64,000 bases of DNA from Blautia sp. Marseille-P3087. Lineage in GTDB: Bacteria > Bacillota > Clostridia > Lachnospirales > Lachnospiraceae. Location: contig NZ_LT635539.1 of NCBI RefSeq assembly GCF_900120195.1, forward strand, positions 2,513,441 through 2,577,440, in the 5' to 3' direction. The position numbers and the translations under genes are program-made. Within the stretch, counting starts at the first letter, position 1, and each line of letters starts with the position of its first letter. Under the pieces are notes generated by a model. That model made no database searches. It was not told where the DNA came from and saw only the letters and a list, made by a program, of their open reading frames with translations. Positions 41,694-51,741 of the stretch are shown in pieces.

Positions 41694-43022
41694 ATGATTT
41701 TAGATGAAAAACTGCGGTGGGCAGGATTTTGGATACTGGATGGACTGCGTGGCGGTCAGACCCGTAAATATTATGACAGGATCCGCTACGCGTGGAAAGA
41801 AGGAAGTTCTGTTGCGGAGACAGAAGAAAGAATCCGGAATCTGATCAGACATGCAGTAAAAACAACAGATTTTTATAAAGATTATCCGGAAGATACACCA
41901 CTTGAGAAACTTCCGGTAGTAAATAAAGATACGTTCCGGCAGCATTATGACAGTTTTCTTTCTTCAACTTATAAAGATGCAGAGGATAATCGTATAATGT
42001 GTACCAGCGGTTCAACCGGCACACCACTGCGTATGATCCAGAATAAAGACAAGATCTGTCACAATACTGCAGGTGGTATTTTTCTCGGGGCAGCAGCCGG
42101 ATATTATATCGGAATGAAAGAAGCATTTATCCGTGTGTGGGTAAATAATGTCCGCAAAAGCAAATTACGCCTTTTTCAGGAAAATCTGATCATGATGGAT
42201 AGTTCCCGGATGGATGACAAAGCGCTTGCCGGAATGCTCGATATGATCGAAAAGAAAAAAGTCAAATGTCTTGTCGGATATTCTTCTGCACTTGGTGAGC
42301 TGAGTGAATATATCCGAAAAACCGGACGGGACTGCAGTAAATTCCGGGTAAGGGCGATCATCCCGATCTCTGAGACGATGCCGGAACCTGTGCGCCGCAC
42401 ACTGTCAGAACAATTTGGCTGTCCGGTGCGTGCATGGTATTCCAACGAAGAAAACGGCATTATGGGACTTCAGAATGAAGACAATGAAGGCTATCATATT
42501 GATACCGAAACTTATTATTATGAAATATTAAAAATGGATTCTGATGAACCGGCAGAACCGGGAGAACTCGGAAGAATCGTGATTACAGATCTTTTTAACT
42601 ATGCATTTCCGATCATTCGTTATGACAATGGCGATACAGCGGTGGCAGTCCGCAAAGAAAAGAACGGTCGTTTTAAACTCTGTCTGTCTGTGCTTTACGG
42701 ACGGCGTAGTGACCTGATCTATGACTGCGACGGCAAGGCAGTCACACCATATATCATTACGAATAATCTCTGGGATATTGAGGGTGTGAAACAGTATCGT
42801 TTTATTCAGGAAGATGTAAAAGATTATACGATCTGGCTGAACGGAGATCAGGAAAAGATGGATCAGGAGGAGATTCTTCGCAGGATCCGTCCGTATCTGG
42901 GCGAGGAAGCACATATTAAAGTCGAGATCGTTGATGAGATTCCGGTGCTTGCTTCCGGAAAACGTAAATACATAGAAAACCGCTGTCAGAAGTATCAGCA
43001 GCATAAAGGATTCTGTGGCTGA
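41694..43022 (+). CDS. CapK/PaaK-like adenylate-forming enzyme (first copy)
   Basis: 442 residues. The AMP-binding loop TSGSTGTPLRMIQNKDK (about 102) and the motif PVRAWYSNEENGIMGLQNED (about 243) plus ELGRIVITDLFNYAFPIIRY match the PaaK/CapK group (phenylacetate-CoA ligase-like). Capsule-cluster members are thought to activate acyl or amino groups for polysaccharide decoration. It shares about the same layout with the gene at 44248 but the sequences differ widely, so they are old paralogues. The substrate is unknown. Confidence 0.88.
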   Translation: MILDEKLRWAGFWILDGLRGGQTRKYYDRIRYAWKEGSSVAETEERIRNLIRHAVKTTDFYKDYPEDTPLEKLPVVNKDTFRQHYDSFLSSTYKDAEDNRIMCTSGSTGTPLRMIQNKDKICHNTAGGIFLGAAAGYYIGMKEAFIRVWVNNVRKSKLRLFQENLIMMDSSRMDDKALAGMLDMIEKKKVKCLVGYSSALGELSEYIRKTGRDCSKFRVRAIIPISETMPEPVRRTLSEQFGCPVRAWYSNEENGIMGLQNEDNEGYHIDTETYYYEILKMDSDEPAEPGELGRIVITDLFNYAFPIIRYDNGDTAVAVRKEKNGRFKLCLSVLYGRRSDLIYDCDGKAVTPYIITNNLWDIEGVKQYRFIQEDVKDYTIWLNGDQEKMDQEEILRRIRPYLGEEAHIKVEIVDEIPVLASGKRKYIENRCQKYQQHKGFCG

Positions 43023-43040
43023 TATGCAGGAGGTAAAGAT

Positions 43041-44261
43041 TTGAAAAACAGGGAACAGAAAAAAGGAATTGCGGTAAATACCCTGTATACGATGGGCGGA
43101 CTGCTCTGGATGAATGCAGTTCTGCAGATCGTGGTGACACCCCTTCTCAATCGGCTGATGGGAGCGGAGCAGCTTGGAAATCTTCTTTATATTACCGGTC
43201 TTGTGGCAATCATCTGCCCGTCGGTGGGACAGGCATTAAATACAAGCCGCCTTGTTGTTCGCAGAGACTGCGAGATAACAAACGGAGATTATGACTGGCT
43301 GCTTCTGATCTTTGGCGCGATCGGAAGTGTGGCTGCTCTTGTGATGTCAAGGAACAGCATTACCAATATGGCGATGGCGGCCGGCGTTTTTATTATGTTT
43401 ATGCTGACTGTTTTTCGATATTACGGAGATGTGGAATATCGTCTGAACCTGAATTACCGGAGATATTTCATTTATTATCTGTTGATCGGAATCGGATATC
43501 TGGCAGGATTCGGAATATATTATGTAACCGGACAATGGGTATGGATTTATCTGATTGGTGAGGGCGCCGCACTTGTTTTTGTAGGAATTACAGGAAATGT
43601 ATTTCATAATTTCTGGAACAGGAGCAGTTTTTTTTCTGCTGCACTCAGCCGTGGATTTTTCCTTATGTTGTCGTATCTGGTCACGAATACAACGTTGAAT
43701 ATTGATCGCCTTGTGATACGTCAGGTACTTGGAAATGAGCAGGTAACATGGTACTATGTGACTTCACTGATCGGGAAGACTCTGGTGCTTCTGATCGCAC
43801 CGATCAATACGATCGTGATTTCCTATCTTACAAAAAGAAAAGAGCGCCTGACGCGTTCACAGTATGGCAAAGCAGCACTTGCAGGAGGAATCGTAAGTTT
43901 TGTATTCTTTCTTGCCTGTCAGGTGGGAACACCGCTTTTTGTATGGCTCTTTTACAGAAATCTCTATGATTCGGTAAAAGGCATTGTAACTGTTGTAAAT
44001 CTGGCGCAGATTCTTGGATTATATTCTGCGTTTCTGTTTATTCTTGTGCTGACATTCACGGATGAGAGATGGCAGCTTGGTCTACAGATTGCACATTTTG
44101 GAATACTTCTTGCAGTGTCGATACCGGCAGCAAAAATGTATGGACTGACAGGCTTTGCCTATGCGTCACTTGGTGCAAATATTCTGCGTGTGGCGGCTGT
44201 GATCATTCTGGGACTGGTGAAAGCACAAAACGGAAAGGAAAGTAAAGATGAATACAGGTGA
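43041..44261 (+). CDS. Oligosaccharide flippase (Wzx-like)
   Basis: 406 residues starting with TTG 43041 after AGGAGGTAAAGAT. About 12 TM segments, with an N-terminal MGGLLWMNAVLQIVVTPLLN and NTTLNIDRLVIRQVLGNEQV typical of the polysaccharide transport (PST/MVF) superfamily. It should flip the lipid-linked repeat unit across the membrane. It overlaps the second CapK-like gene by 14 bp, so the pair is translationally coupled. Confidence 0.87.
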   Translation: MKNREQKKGIAVNTLYTMGGLLWMNAVLQIVVTPLLNRLMGAEQLGNLLYITGLVAIICPSVGQALNTSRLVVRRDCEITNGDYDWLLLIFGAIGSVAALVMSRNSITNMAMAAGVFIMFMLTVFRYYGDVEYRLNLNYRRYFIYYLLIGIGYLAGFGIYYVTGQWVWIYLIGEGAALVFVGITGNVFHNFWNRSSFFSAALSRGFFLMLSYLVTNTTLNIDRLVIRQVLGNEQVTWYYVTSLIGKTLVLLIAPINTIVISYLTKRKERLTRSQYGKAALAGGIVSFVFFLACQVGTPLFVWLFYRNLYDSVKGIVTVVNLAQILGLYSAFLFILVLTFTDERWQLGLQIAHFGILLAVSIPAAKMYGLTGFAYASLGANILRVAAVIILGLVKAQNGKESKDEYR

Positions 44262-45564
44262 AGTACTTAGAAGGACTGTTTTTAATCTGCTCGATGCCTC
44301 AAAGGGCGGCAAACTGCAGAAATTAAAAGAAGTGAATAAGCGGGAGATTGTGGAAGGTGTAACAGAAGAATATATGGAACGCCGCCTGAAGACCCTGCTC
44401 GATTATGTAAAGAAAAATTCTTCCTTTTACCGCAAACATCCGGAATGGAAAGAACTCAAAGATTTTCCGGTCATGACGAAAGGTGACTTTATTGAACATT
44501 ATGATGAGATTCTTGTAGACCATTATCAGGAACAGGGTAAACTTTACCGTCTGAGCACAAGCGGTTCTACAGGCACACCGTTTACGGTACTGTGTGACGG
44601 TGACAAAATGAACCGCATCAATATGAATTTTATCTCCTGCATGGAGCTGAATGGGTTCCGTATGGGAATGAAGCGTGGTGAATTCCGCGCGTGGATAAAG
44701 GGAAAAAATACGATCAGTAAGTGGAAATCTTTCAAAAATAATCTTATCATGGTGGATATCTCCAATATGGGGGATGAGTCTCTGGAAAAAATCTGTCGGG
44801 ATATTGAGAAAAAGAAGATTCAGGTACTCGTTCCGTATTCAAGTGCACTGACTGCACTGACGCAGTATCTGAAGAGAACGAAAAGAGACATCAGCCGCTG
44901 GCAGGTCGAAATGATCTATACAATGGGAGAGGCGCTTCCGCAGGAGACATATGATCTGGCAAAGGAACTGTTTGGTTTTACTCCGGTTCGAACTTATGGA
45001 AATAACGAGAATGGTTTTATTGCGGTTCAGCTTGGCGAAGATCCGGAATATTCCATCGATATGTTTAACTATTATCCGGAGATTCTTAAGATGGACTGCG
45101 ATGAACCGGCAGAACCAGGTGAACTCGGAAGAATCGTTGTGACGGATTATTACAATAAGACATTCCCGATGGTACGTTATGATACCGGAGATACAGGAAT
45201 GATGCGAATCGACCGGGATGAAAAAGGCCGCATCCATGGCAAATATGTGGAAATCTATGGCAGACGCGGATCTCTGATGTATAACACAAAGGGCGAACCA
45301 CTGTCCATTCATGTGTTCATGAACACACTTCTGAAATTTGAGGGAGTGGTTTATCAGGCCAGATGCATCCAGTGGGGCGAAAAAGAATACGAACTGCTTG
45401 TCAATGCAGACAGAGAAAAACTGAATGTCGAGGAGCTCCTTGCAGCTTACCGCCACTATCTGGGCGAGGATGCAGAAATCCGTATTACTTATGTAGATGA
45501 GATCCCGATTCAGGCATCCGGTAAATTTATGGTCTGCGAGAATAAGTGGGATGGAAGGAAATAA
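44248..45564 (+). CDS. CapK/PaaK-like adenylate-forming enzyme (second copy)
   Basis: 438 residues. AMP-binding loop STSGSTGTPFTVLCDGDKMN (about 108), PVRTYGNNENGFIAVQLGED and ELGRIVVTDYYNKTFPMVRY (about 290-310), then the hinge FVYEIYGRRGSLMYN-like segment. It belongs to the same family as 41694-43022 and shares residue patterns such as KMDSDEPAEPGELGRIV/KMDCDEPAEPGELGRIV. Two such enzymes flanking a flippase suggest two acyl-type activations in one polysaccharide. It overlaps the flippase start region by 14 bp. Confidence 0.88.
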   Translation: MNTGEVLRRTVFNLLDASKGGKLQKLKEVNKREIVEGVTEEYMERRLKTLLDYVKKNSSFYRKHPEWKELKDFPVMTKGDFIEHYDEILVDHYQEQGKLYRLSTSGSTGTPFTVLCDGDKMNRINMNFISCMELNGFRMGMKRGEFRAWIKGKNTISKWKSFKNNLIMVDISNMGDESLEKICRDIEKKKIQVLVPYSSALTALTQYLKRTKRDISRWQVEMIYTMGEALPQETYDLAKELFGFTPVRTYGNNENGFIAVQLGEDPEYSIDMFNYYPEILKMDCDEPAEPGELGRIVVTDYYNKTFPMVRYDTGDTGMMRIDRDEKGRIHGKYVEIYGRRGSLMYNTKGEPLSIHVFMNTLLKFEGVVYQARCIQWGEKEYELLVNADREKLNVEELLAAYRHYLGEDAEIRITYVDEIPIQASGKFMVCENKWDGRK

Positions 45565-45569
45565 GCTTT

Positions 45570-47411
45570 ATGAAACAGAAAGTATCTGATTATATAGCGG
45601 ATTATATTGCAAACTGGGGAATTCGGGATGTGTTTACAGTGACGGGTGGCGGCGCCATGCATATGAATGATGCTTTTGGGCATCATCCGAAACTGCACTG
45701 CACTTACCAGCACCACGAACAGGCATGTGCGATGGCAGCCGAAGCATATGCACGTATGGATAACCGTATGGCAGCAGTCTGCGTGACGACGGGGCCCGGG
45801 GCGACAAATGCCATAACAGGTGTGCTTGGCTGCTGGATGGATTCGATTCCCATGATTGTTTTTTCCGGACAGGCCCGATATGCAACGACAGTTGCAGCTT
45901 CCGGATTAAAGCTTAGAAGTATGGGAGTGCAGGAATGCAATATCGTTCCGGTTGTAACTTCGCTTACAAAATATGCACAGATGGTAATTGATCCAAAAGA
46001 AATCCGTTATCATCTGGAAAAAGCACTTTACATGGCGGTGAACGGAAGACCGGGACCGGTATGGCTGGATATCCCGCTGGATGTACAGGGGGCAACGATT
46101 GAGACGGAGGATCTGAGAGGTTACGACCCGAAAGAAAATCCGGAAGAAACACCTGCGGCGATTTCACAGGATGTAGTAAAAGAAATTGTAGACAGGATTG
46201 CACAGAGTCGTCGTCCGGTACTGTTTCCGGGAAATGGTGTGCGACTTGCCGGTGCGATAGAAGATTTCCACAGACTTGTAAATATTCTGGGAGTTCCGGT
46301 GATCACAGGAATGAGCAGTGTAGATGCACTGGAATCACATCACCCATATTTTGTCGGAAGGAGTGGAGGAACCGGAACACGTCCGGGAAATTTTGCACTC
46401 CAGAACAGTGACGTACTTCTTTCCATAGGAAATCGTCAGGGATTTGCGCAGACAGGCTTCCAGTATCAGGACTGGGCAAGAGAGAGTTTTACAATATTGA
46501 ATGATATTGATGAAAATGAACTGAAAAAACCAAATCTTCACGTAAGTCTTCCTGTAGTCGGGGACGCGGGCGAGCTGATCCGCAAACTGATCTGTGAGGC
46601 AGAGCGTCGCGGGGCAGACGAAAAACATCCACTGTTTCAGGGAGAGGACTGGGTTCATCAGTGTCAGATCTGGAAACAGAAATATCCGGTGGTGACTGCG
46701 AAACATTACGAAACAATAGAAGAAAGCTGCACCAATATTTATGCTTTTTATGAGGAACTGTCGAAGGCAATGCACGAAGGCGAGACACTGATGGTCAGTG
46801 TTGGAACTTCAAGAGTTGCCGGAAGTCAGGCATTTCAGGTAAAAAAAGGTCAGCGTTTTATTACAAATCCGAATACAGCTTCTATGGGCTTCTGCCTTCC
46901 GGCAGTGACGGGTATCTGCGTGGCACATCCGGGAGAATCGGTGGTATGTGTCACAGGTGAAGGAAGTCTTCAGATGAATATTCAGGAATTACAGACTATC
47001 CGTCAGAATCGGCTTCCAGTGAAACTGTTTGTGATCAACAATCAGGGATATCATTCTATCCGCCAGACTCAGCAGAGCTATTTTGCACCGCCGCTTGTAG
47101 GTGTGGGCGAGGAGAGCCGGGACCTAAGTTTTCCGGATCTTGAAAAACTGGCACCGGCATATGGCTTTACTTACAGAGCAATCCACCATGCGGAGGAACT
47201 TCCGGACGTGATACGGGAAGTGCTGGAGATGGATGGAGCGGCAGTATGTGAGGTCTATGTAACGAAATATCAGAAGACGGAGCCAAAGACTTCTGCGAAA
47301 AAGCTCGAAGATGGATCAATGGTATCTGCTCCGCTGGAAGATATGTATCCGTTTCTGGATCAAAAAGAACTGGAAGAAAACATGTATATTCCGCTTCCAA
47401 AGAAATACTGA
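45570..47411 (+). CDS. TPP-dependent enzyme, acetolactate synthase-like (YerE-type candidate)
   Basis: 613 residues from ATG 45570. It has three TPP-enzyme domains: N-terminal Pyr domain (DYIANWGIRDVFTVTGGGAM, QACAMAAEAYARM, CVTTGPGATNAITGVLGCWM), central domain (about 200-330) and C-terminal PP domain with the TPP-binding VCVTGEGSLQMNIQELQTIR and NNQGYHSIRQTQQS. The Asp of GDG is changed to GEG. ALS-like enzymes of sugar clusters (YerE) add a two-carbon unit from pyruvate to a CDP-4-ketohexose. Presence beside rfbG, rfbH and an SDR supports that role over amino-acid biosynthesis. Confidence 0.85.
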   Translation: MKQKVSDYIADYIANWGIRDVFTVTGGGAMHMNDAFGHHPKLHCTYQHHEQACAMAAEAYARMDNRMAAVCVTTGPGATNAITGVLGCWMDSIPMIVFSGQARYATTVAASGLKLRSMGVQECNIVPVVTSLTKYAQMVIDPKEIRYHLEKALYMAVNGRPGPVWLDIPLDVQGATIETEDLRGYDPKENPEETPAAISQDVVKEIVDRIAQSRRPVLFPGNGVRLAGAIEDFHRLVNILGVPVITGMSSVDALESHHPYFVGRSGGTGTRPGNFALQNSDVLLSIGNRQGFAQTGFQYQDWARESFTILNDIDENELKKPNLHVSLPVVGDAGELIRKLICEAERRGADEKHPLFQGEDWVHQCQIWKQKYPVVTAKHYETIEESCTNIYAFYEELSKAMHEGETLMVSVGTSRVAGSQAFQVKKGQRFITNPNTASMGFCLPAVTGICVAHPGESVVCVTGEGSLQMNIQELQTIRQNRLPVKLFVINNQGYHSIRQTQQSYFAPPLVGVGEESRDLSFPDLEKLAPAYGFTYRAIHHAEELPDVIREVLEMDGAAVCEVYVTKYQKTEPKTSAKKLEDGSMVSAPLEDMYPFLDQKELEENMYIPLPKKY

Positions 47412-47444
47412 CAGCGGAAGAAATCAGAATACAGGAGAATGAAC

Positions 47445-48416
47445 ATGAGGAAGAAAATTTCAATTGTAATACCGACTTACAATGAAGAGGCAAATGTAGT
47501 GCCCCTCTCAAAAGCGGTAATAGAAGTGATGGAGAGGGATTTAAGTGAATATGATTACGAAATCCTGTTTATCGACAATCACTCCAAAGACAACACACAG
47601 GCACTGCTTCGAGGACTGTGTGCAAATAACAAAAAAATCAAGGCAATCTTTAATGCGAAGAATTTTGGACAGGCACGTTCACCGGTATATGGAATGAAAC
47701 AGGCATATGGAGACTGCGTGGTACGTCTGACTGCAGATTTTCAGGATCCGGTTGATATGATTCCGAAATTTGTCCGTGAATGGGAAAAGGGAAGAAAGAT
47801 TGTCATCGGAGTTAAGAGTGCAAGTCAGGAACGTAAGACCATGTACTGGATTCGTTCCTGCTATTACCGGATGATCAACAAAATCACAGATATTGACCAT
47901 ATCAATCAGTTTACCGGTTTTGGCCTGTATGACAAAAAATTTGTAGATGTTGTGCGTGATCTGCATGACCCGCTTCCGTATCTTCGCGGCATTATCGCGG
48001 AACTGGGATTTGACTATACCGCAATTGAATATACGCAGCCGAAGCGCCGTGCAGGAAAGAGCAAAAATAACTTCTACAGCCTGTATGATTATGCGATGAT
48101 AGGAATTACTTCCTATTCTAAAGTAGTGATGAGACTTGCAACTTTTGCAGGATTTATCATCGGTGGATTAAGTATGTTGGCGGCGATTGTTTATCTGATC
48201 ATGAAACTGATGTTCTGGCACCGCTTTTCAGCAGGTATTGCACCTTTGCTGATCGGTGTATTTTTCCTCGGAGCACTGCAGCTGTTCTTTATCGGGTTCC
48301 TTGGAGAATATGTTCTGAGTATTAATACAAGGGTGCTTGACCGGCCGCTTGTTGTTGAGGAAGAACGTCTGAACTTCGATGAAGAGGAAACAGAAAAAGA
48401 GGAGGACGCACAGTGA
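47445..48416 (+). CDS. Family 2 glycosyltransferase, GtrB/DPM-like
   Basis: 323 residues from ATG 47445 (GGAG 7 bp upstream). The GT2 domain (about 1-230) has ISIVIPTYNEEANVVPLSKA, IDNHSKDNTQALLRGL and the acceptor DFQDPVDMIPKFV, followed by QFTGFGLYDKKFV. Two C-terminal TM helices (about 240-265, 275-300) anchor it. This GtrB-like layout transfers a sugar to undecaprenyl phosphate for use by GT-C enzymes. It is followed with a 4-bp overlap by a large YfhO-like membrane protein, a probable user of its product. Confidence 0.93.
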   Translation: MRKKISIVIPTYNEEANVVPLSKAVIEVMERDLSEYDYEILFIDNHSKDNTQALLRGLCANNKKIKAIFNAKNFGQARSPVYGMKQAYGDCVVRLTADFQDPVDMIPKFVREWEKGRKIVIGVKSASQERKTMYWIRSCYYRMINKITDIDHINQFTGFGLYDKKFVDVVRDLHDPLPYLRGIIAELGFDYTAIEYTQPKRRAGKSKNNFYSLYDYAMIGITSYSKVVMRLATFAGFIIGGLSMLAAIVYLIMKLMFWHRFSAGIAPLLIGVFFLGALQLFFIGFLGEYVLSINTRVLDRPLVVEEERLNFDEEETEKEEDAQ

Positions 48417-51112
48417 CGGATTCGCAGAAAAAACCGATTTGGAAAAATGAACTGGTATGGCTTTTTCTGATTACGAGCGGACTTTTTGCGCTCCTGTACA
48501 GTAAATTTATTCTGGGCGGTTTCGCTTATGTGTTTACTGATTGCGGAGCGGATACGTTGCAGATCAATTATGCACAGTATGAAATGTTTTCTTCATTATT
48601 CAGAAGAGGTGACAGCGGTTATATATTGCAGGCCGGACTTGGAATGGATGTGTCTTCTTATTATCCGGCATATCTGATTCCATATAATCTTCTGCTTCTT
48701 CTTGCACCGCAGAGACTTCTGCCGTGGGCAGTGCTTGCATCTGCATATCTGAAACTTCTGACGATATCTCTTGTGGGATATCTGTTTTACCGTAAACTGA
48801 TGGGTGAGGGAATCGGAACGATGGCAGCTGCACTTGCGTGGACATTTTCCGGCTATGTGATCCTCTGGGGGCAGCAGTACGGATTTTGTACATGTATGGC
48901 ACTTTTCACTGTTTTTATGTATTTCCTTCAGTGTTATCTTAACGGAGAAAAACGGCGGAAAAATGCCGGACTTGTACTTACAGTGACAATGTTATTGTTT
49001 GCAAGTTATTATTTCCTCTATATGATTGCTTTTTTTGCTGTATTTTATGTAGTTATATACAGCATAATGCAGAAACGCTCCATCAAGTCTGCAGCAGGAA
49101 AAATGATTGGTCTTGGGGGAATGGGAATACTCGGTACACTGATCGGTGGGATCGCTCTTGTGCCGATTGCAGATACATTCCTTGAAAGTGCGCGTGCAGG
49201 TGCAGTGAGCGGAGGAAGTACTTCAGGTTTGTTTCATCCATATAAGGGAAAAACACTGGGAACAATTTTTGCCCGATTTTTTTCCAATCAGATGCTTGGT
49301 ATCGATAAAGATTATTCCGGAAATCTCAATTATTATGAGGGCATCGTACTGGCAGTCAGCATTCTGACAGTTTTTGCAATCAGCTATTTTCTTGTAAAAA
49401 AAGCGACCAGGATAAAGGCGATTTTTCTGACTGCGTTGATGGTATTTCTGGTTGTGATGCCGTTTACCAGCCGTGTGCTTGTATTTACCAAAAACTCACA
49501 TCGCTGGTGCTTTATGATCTGTTTTGTAGAAGCGCTTGCCATTGGACTTTTCCTGCAGGATGTTTTCCGCGAGAAAAACAAAAAAACGGTACTGTGCGGC
49601 GGTGCGCTTGCGACCATTATCTATGCAGCAATGATGGTATTTGTATACAGCTTCAAAAATATCAAAGTAAATAATAAAATTGCTGCAGAGGTCTGTGCCT
49701 TTTTTGTGGTATATCTGCTCCTTCTGGTGGGGGGAACGAGAATCAGAAAACTGTACAGGATATTCCCGGCTGCTGTTTTGCTGGTGCTTGTATGCGAGCT
49801 TTTTGCACTGAATTATCCATCACTCTGGCACCGTGAGTCACCGACCAGAAGTCAACTGGCAACCGAATACTATAATGATGGTACGAAAGATGCGGCAGCT
49901 TATCTGAAAGCACAGGATGATTCTTTGTACCGCATCGAAAAGTCCTACAGGTCGACCGCGGAAAATGATGGAATGGCACAGGGCTACAATGGATTGTCGA
50001 CGTATATGAGTACAAATCCGTCATCACTGGTAAGCTATCACAAGATGTACGGACCGGAAAGCATTTCTATTAATTTTGTGGATTTTAATAACGATGATTA
50101 TATCCGAAGTACTCTGCTTGGAACCAGGTATCTGTTTGGAAACGCAGGGTACAATGCTCCACAGAAGGTATATACACCGGTGGGAGAAGCCGGGGGCAAA
50201 ACCATATTCAAAAATAATTATGCACTTCCGTTTGGATATCTTTATGACAAAGAATGGAATGCAGATGGAAATGAAAAATTATCAGGACTTGATAAGACAC
50301 TCACTTCTCTTTCCGGATTTTATTATACCGATGCAAAAAAGAGTGGTTCTTATGAGGATGCATCTCTGCCGGAGGAAACAGATACTTCCCTGGTGGAGAA
50401 GGTGAGTGAAGCAGTCGACTGTACGATGGAAAACAATGACAACGGCATTACCGTTCGTGACCTTGGTGCAGATCCAAATGTGATCTTTCCGGGAGTGGAA
50501 TCCGACTTTGCAGACGAAAACAAATTATATGGACTTTCTCTGACAATGGACGTATCTGAGGATACCGAGATGGCAGTCTATTATCAGACAGAAGGCGACA
50601 GGGGATTTTCGGCAGATAAAGTTTATACTTTCTCCATCACGAAGGAAAATAATACGTGGGAACATGTGGTTCCGGCAGGAATCACAGCGCTCCGCGTCGA
50701 TGTGAGTACCCAGATCGATTATGCGACGATCAAAGATTTTGAAGTGAAATCGTATGACCTCGATGCAACCGGTTATACAGTGCTTAAAAATTCCGGTGTG
50801 ACGGATGTAAGTTACAGTGACAGCACTTATCAGGCACAGGTGGAAAACGATACACAGGAAAATGAAATGCTGTGCGTACCGTTCTTCTATCAGAAGGGAT
50901 GGACTGCCCGGGTAGATGGAGAAACGGTGAAAGTTTCAAATATCAACAGTGGTCTTTGTGGAATCGAGATCCCATCCGGAACACACGAAGTTGTCCTGAA
51001 GTATGAGACACCGCACAGAAGTCTCGGTGTGGGAATGACCATTGTCGGAGTTGTGATCTTTATACTTGTTTTTAGTCAGAATTTATATAAAAATTTCATA
51101 AAATTGTGTTAA
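48413..51112 (+). CDS. YfhO-family membrane protein
   Basis: 899 residues from GTG 48413, overlapping the GT2 stop by 4 bp (GTGA) behind GAGGAGG. About 12 TM helices (1-460) with an N-terminal TDCGADTLQINYAQYEMFSS loop typical of YfhO/GT-C proteins, then a large extracellular domain (about 470-860) and a last TM. YfhO proteins take part in glycosylation of lipoteichoic acid or other surface glycans using undecaprenyl-phosphate sugars. The pairing with GtrB-like GT2 fits. It is the last gene of the polysaccharide operon. Confidence 0.88.
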   Translation: MTDSQKKPIWKNELVWLFLITSGLFALLYSKFILGGFAYVFTDCGADTLQINYAQYEMFSSLFRRGDSGYILQAGLGMDVSSYYPAYLIPYNLLLLLAPQRLLPWAVLASAYLKLLTISLVGYLFYRKLMGEGIGTMAAALAWTFSGYVILWGQQYGFCTCMALFTVFMYFLQCYLNGEKRRKNAGLVLTVTMLLFASYYFLYMIAFFAVFYVVIYSIMQKRSIKSAAGKMIGLGGMGILGTLIGGIALVPIADTFLESARAGAVSGGSTSGLFHPYKGKTLGTIFARFFSNQMLGIDKDYSGNLNYYEGIVLAVSILTVFAISYFLVKKATRIKAIFLTALMVFLVVMPFTSRVLVFTKNSHRWCFMICFVEALAIGLFLQDVFREKNKKTVLCGGALATIIYAAMMVFVYSFKNIKVNNKIAAEVCAFFVVYLLLLVGGTRIRKLYRIFPAAVLLVLVCELFALNYPSLWHRESPTRSQLATEYYNDGTKDAAAYLKAQDDSLYRIEKSYRSTAENDGMAQGYNGLSTYMSTNPSSLVSYHKMYGPESISINFVDFNNDDYIRSTLLGTRYLFGNAGYNAPQKVYTPVGEAGGKTIFKNNYALPFGYLYDKEWNADGNEKLSGLDKTLTSLSGFYYTDAKKSGSYEDASLPEETDTSLVEKVSEAVDCTMENNDNGITVRDLGADPNVIFPGVESDFADENKLYGLSLTMDVSEDTEMAVYYQTEGDRGFSADKVYTFSITKENNTWEHVVPAGITALRVDVSTQIDYATIKDFEVKSYDLDATGYTVLKNSGVTDVSYSDSTYQAQVENDTQENEMLCVPFFYQKGWTARVDGETVKVSNINSGLCGIEIPSGTHEVVLKYETPHRSLGVGMTIVGVVIFILVFSQNLYKNFIKLC

Positions 51113-51126
51113 AATTCGTGAGAGTG

Positions 51127-51135
51127 TGTTATAAT
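51127..51135 (+). promoter_or_regulatory. Extended -10 promoter of hpf
   Basis: TGTTATAAT (51127-51135) is an extended -10 without a good -35 at the standard distance. It lies 70 bp before the hpf start, just after the YfhO gene. Confidence 0.55.
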
Positions 51136-51205
51136 GGACGCATGAACAACAAAATAAGTTGTTTATTAAATATCATCCAAAATAAACAGCAAAGGGGATG
51201 GGATT

Positions 51206-51733
51206 ATGAAATTTATTATCAGCGGAAAAAACATCACAGTATCTCCGGGACTCAAAACAGCCGTTGAGGACAAACTCGGCAAACTGGAACGGTATTTCAC
51301 ACCGGACACAGAGGTTATCGTAACCTTAAGTGTTGAAAAAGAAAGACAGAAAATCGAGGTAACGATCCCGATGAAAGGTAACATTATCAGATCTGAGCAG
51401 GTAAGCAACGATATGTATGTATCCATCGATCTGGTAGAAGAAGTCATCGAGCGTCAGCTTCGTAAATACAAAAATAAAATCGTAGACAAACAGCAGGCTG
51501 CTGCAAACTTCCAGAAAGAATATCTGGACAAAGACTATGAAGAAGATGATGAAGTAAAGATCATTCGTACCAAGAAGTTCGGAATCAAACCTATGTATCC
51601 GGAAGATGCATGCGTACAGATGGAACTTCTGGGACACAATTTCTTCGTATTCTTCAATGCAGAGACCGAGCAGGTCAACGTAGTATACAAACGTAAAGGA
51701 AACACATACGGTTTAATTGAACCAGAGTTTTGA
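51206..51733 (+). CDS. hpf: Ribosome hibernation promoting factor, long form
   Basis: 175 residues from ATG 51206 after CAAAGGGGATGGG. The N-terminal S30AE domain (1-100; FIISGKNITVSPGLKTAVED, KLGKLERYF) binds the 30S subunit; the C-terminal domain (about 115-175; DEVKIIRTKKFGIKPMYPED, ETEQVNVVYKRKGNTYGLIE) dimerises ribosomes into 100S particles. The long form is usual for Firmicutes. It has its own promoter and is followed by a structured non-coding region. Confidence 0.97.
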   Translation: MKFIISGKNITVSPGLKTAVEDKLGKLERYFTPDTEVIVTLSVEKERQKIEVTIPMKGNIIRSEQVSNDMYVSIDLVEEVIERQLRKYKNKIVDKQQAAANFQKEYLDKDYEEDDEVKIIRTKKFGIKPMYPEDACVQMELLGHNFFVFFNAETEQVNVVYKRKGNTYGLIEPEF

Positions 51734-51741
51734 TTCAAAAT

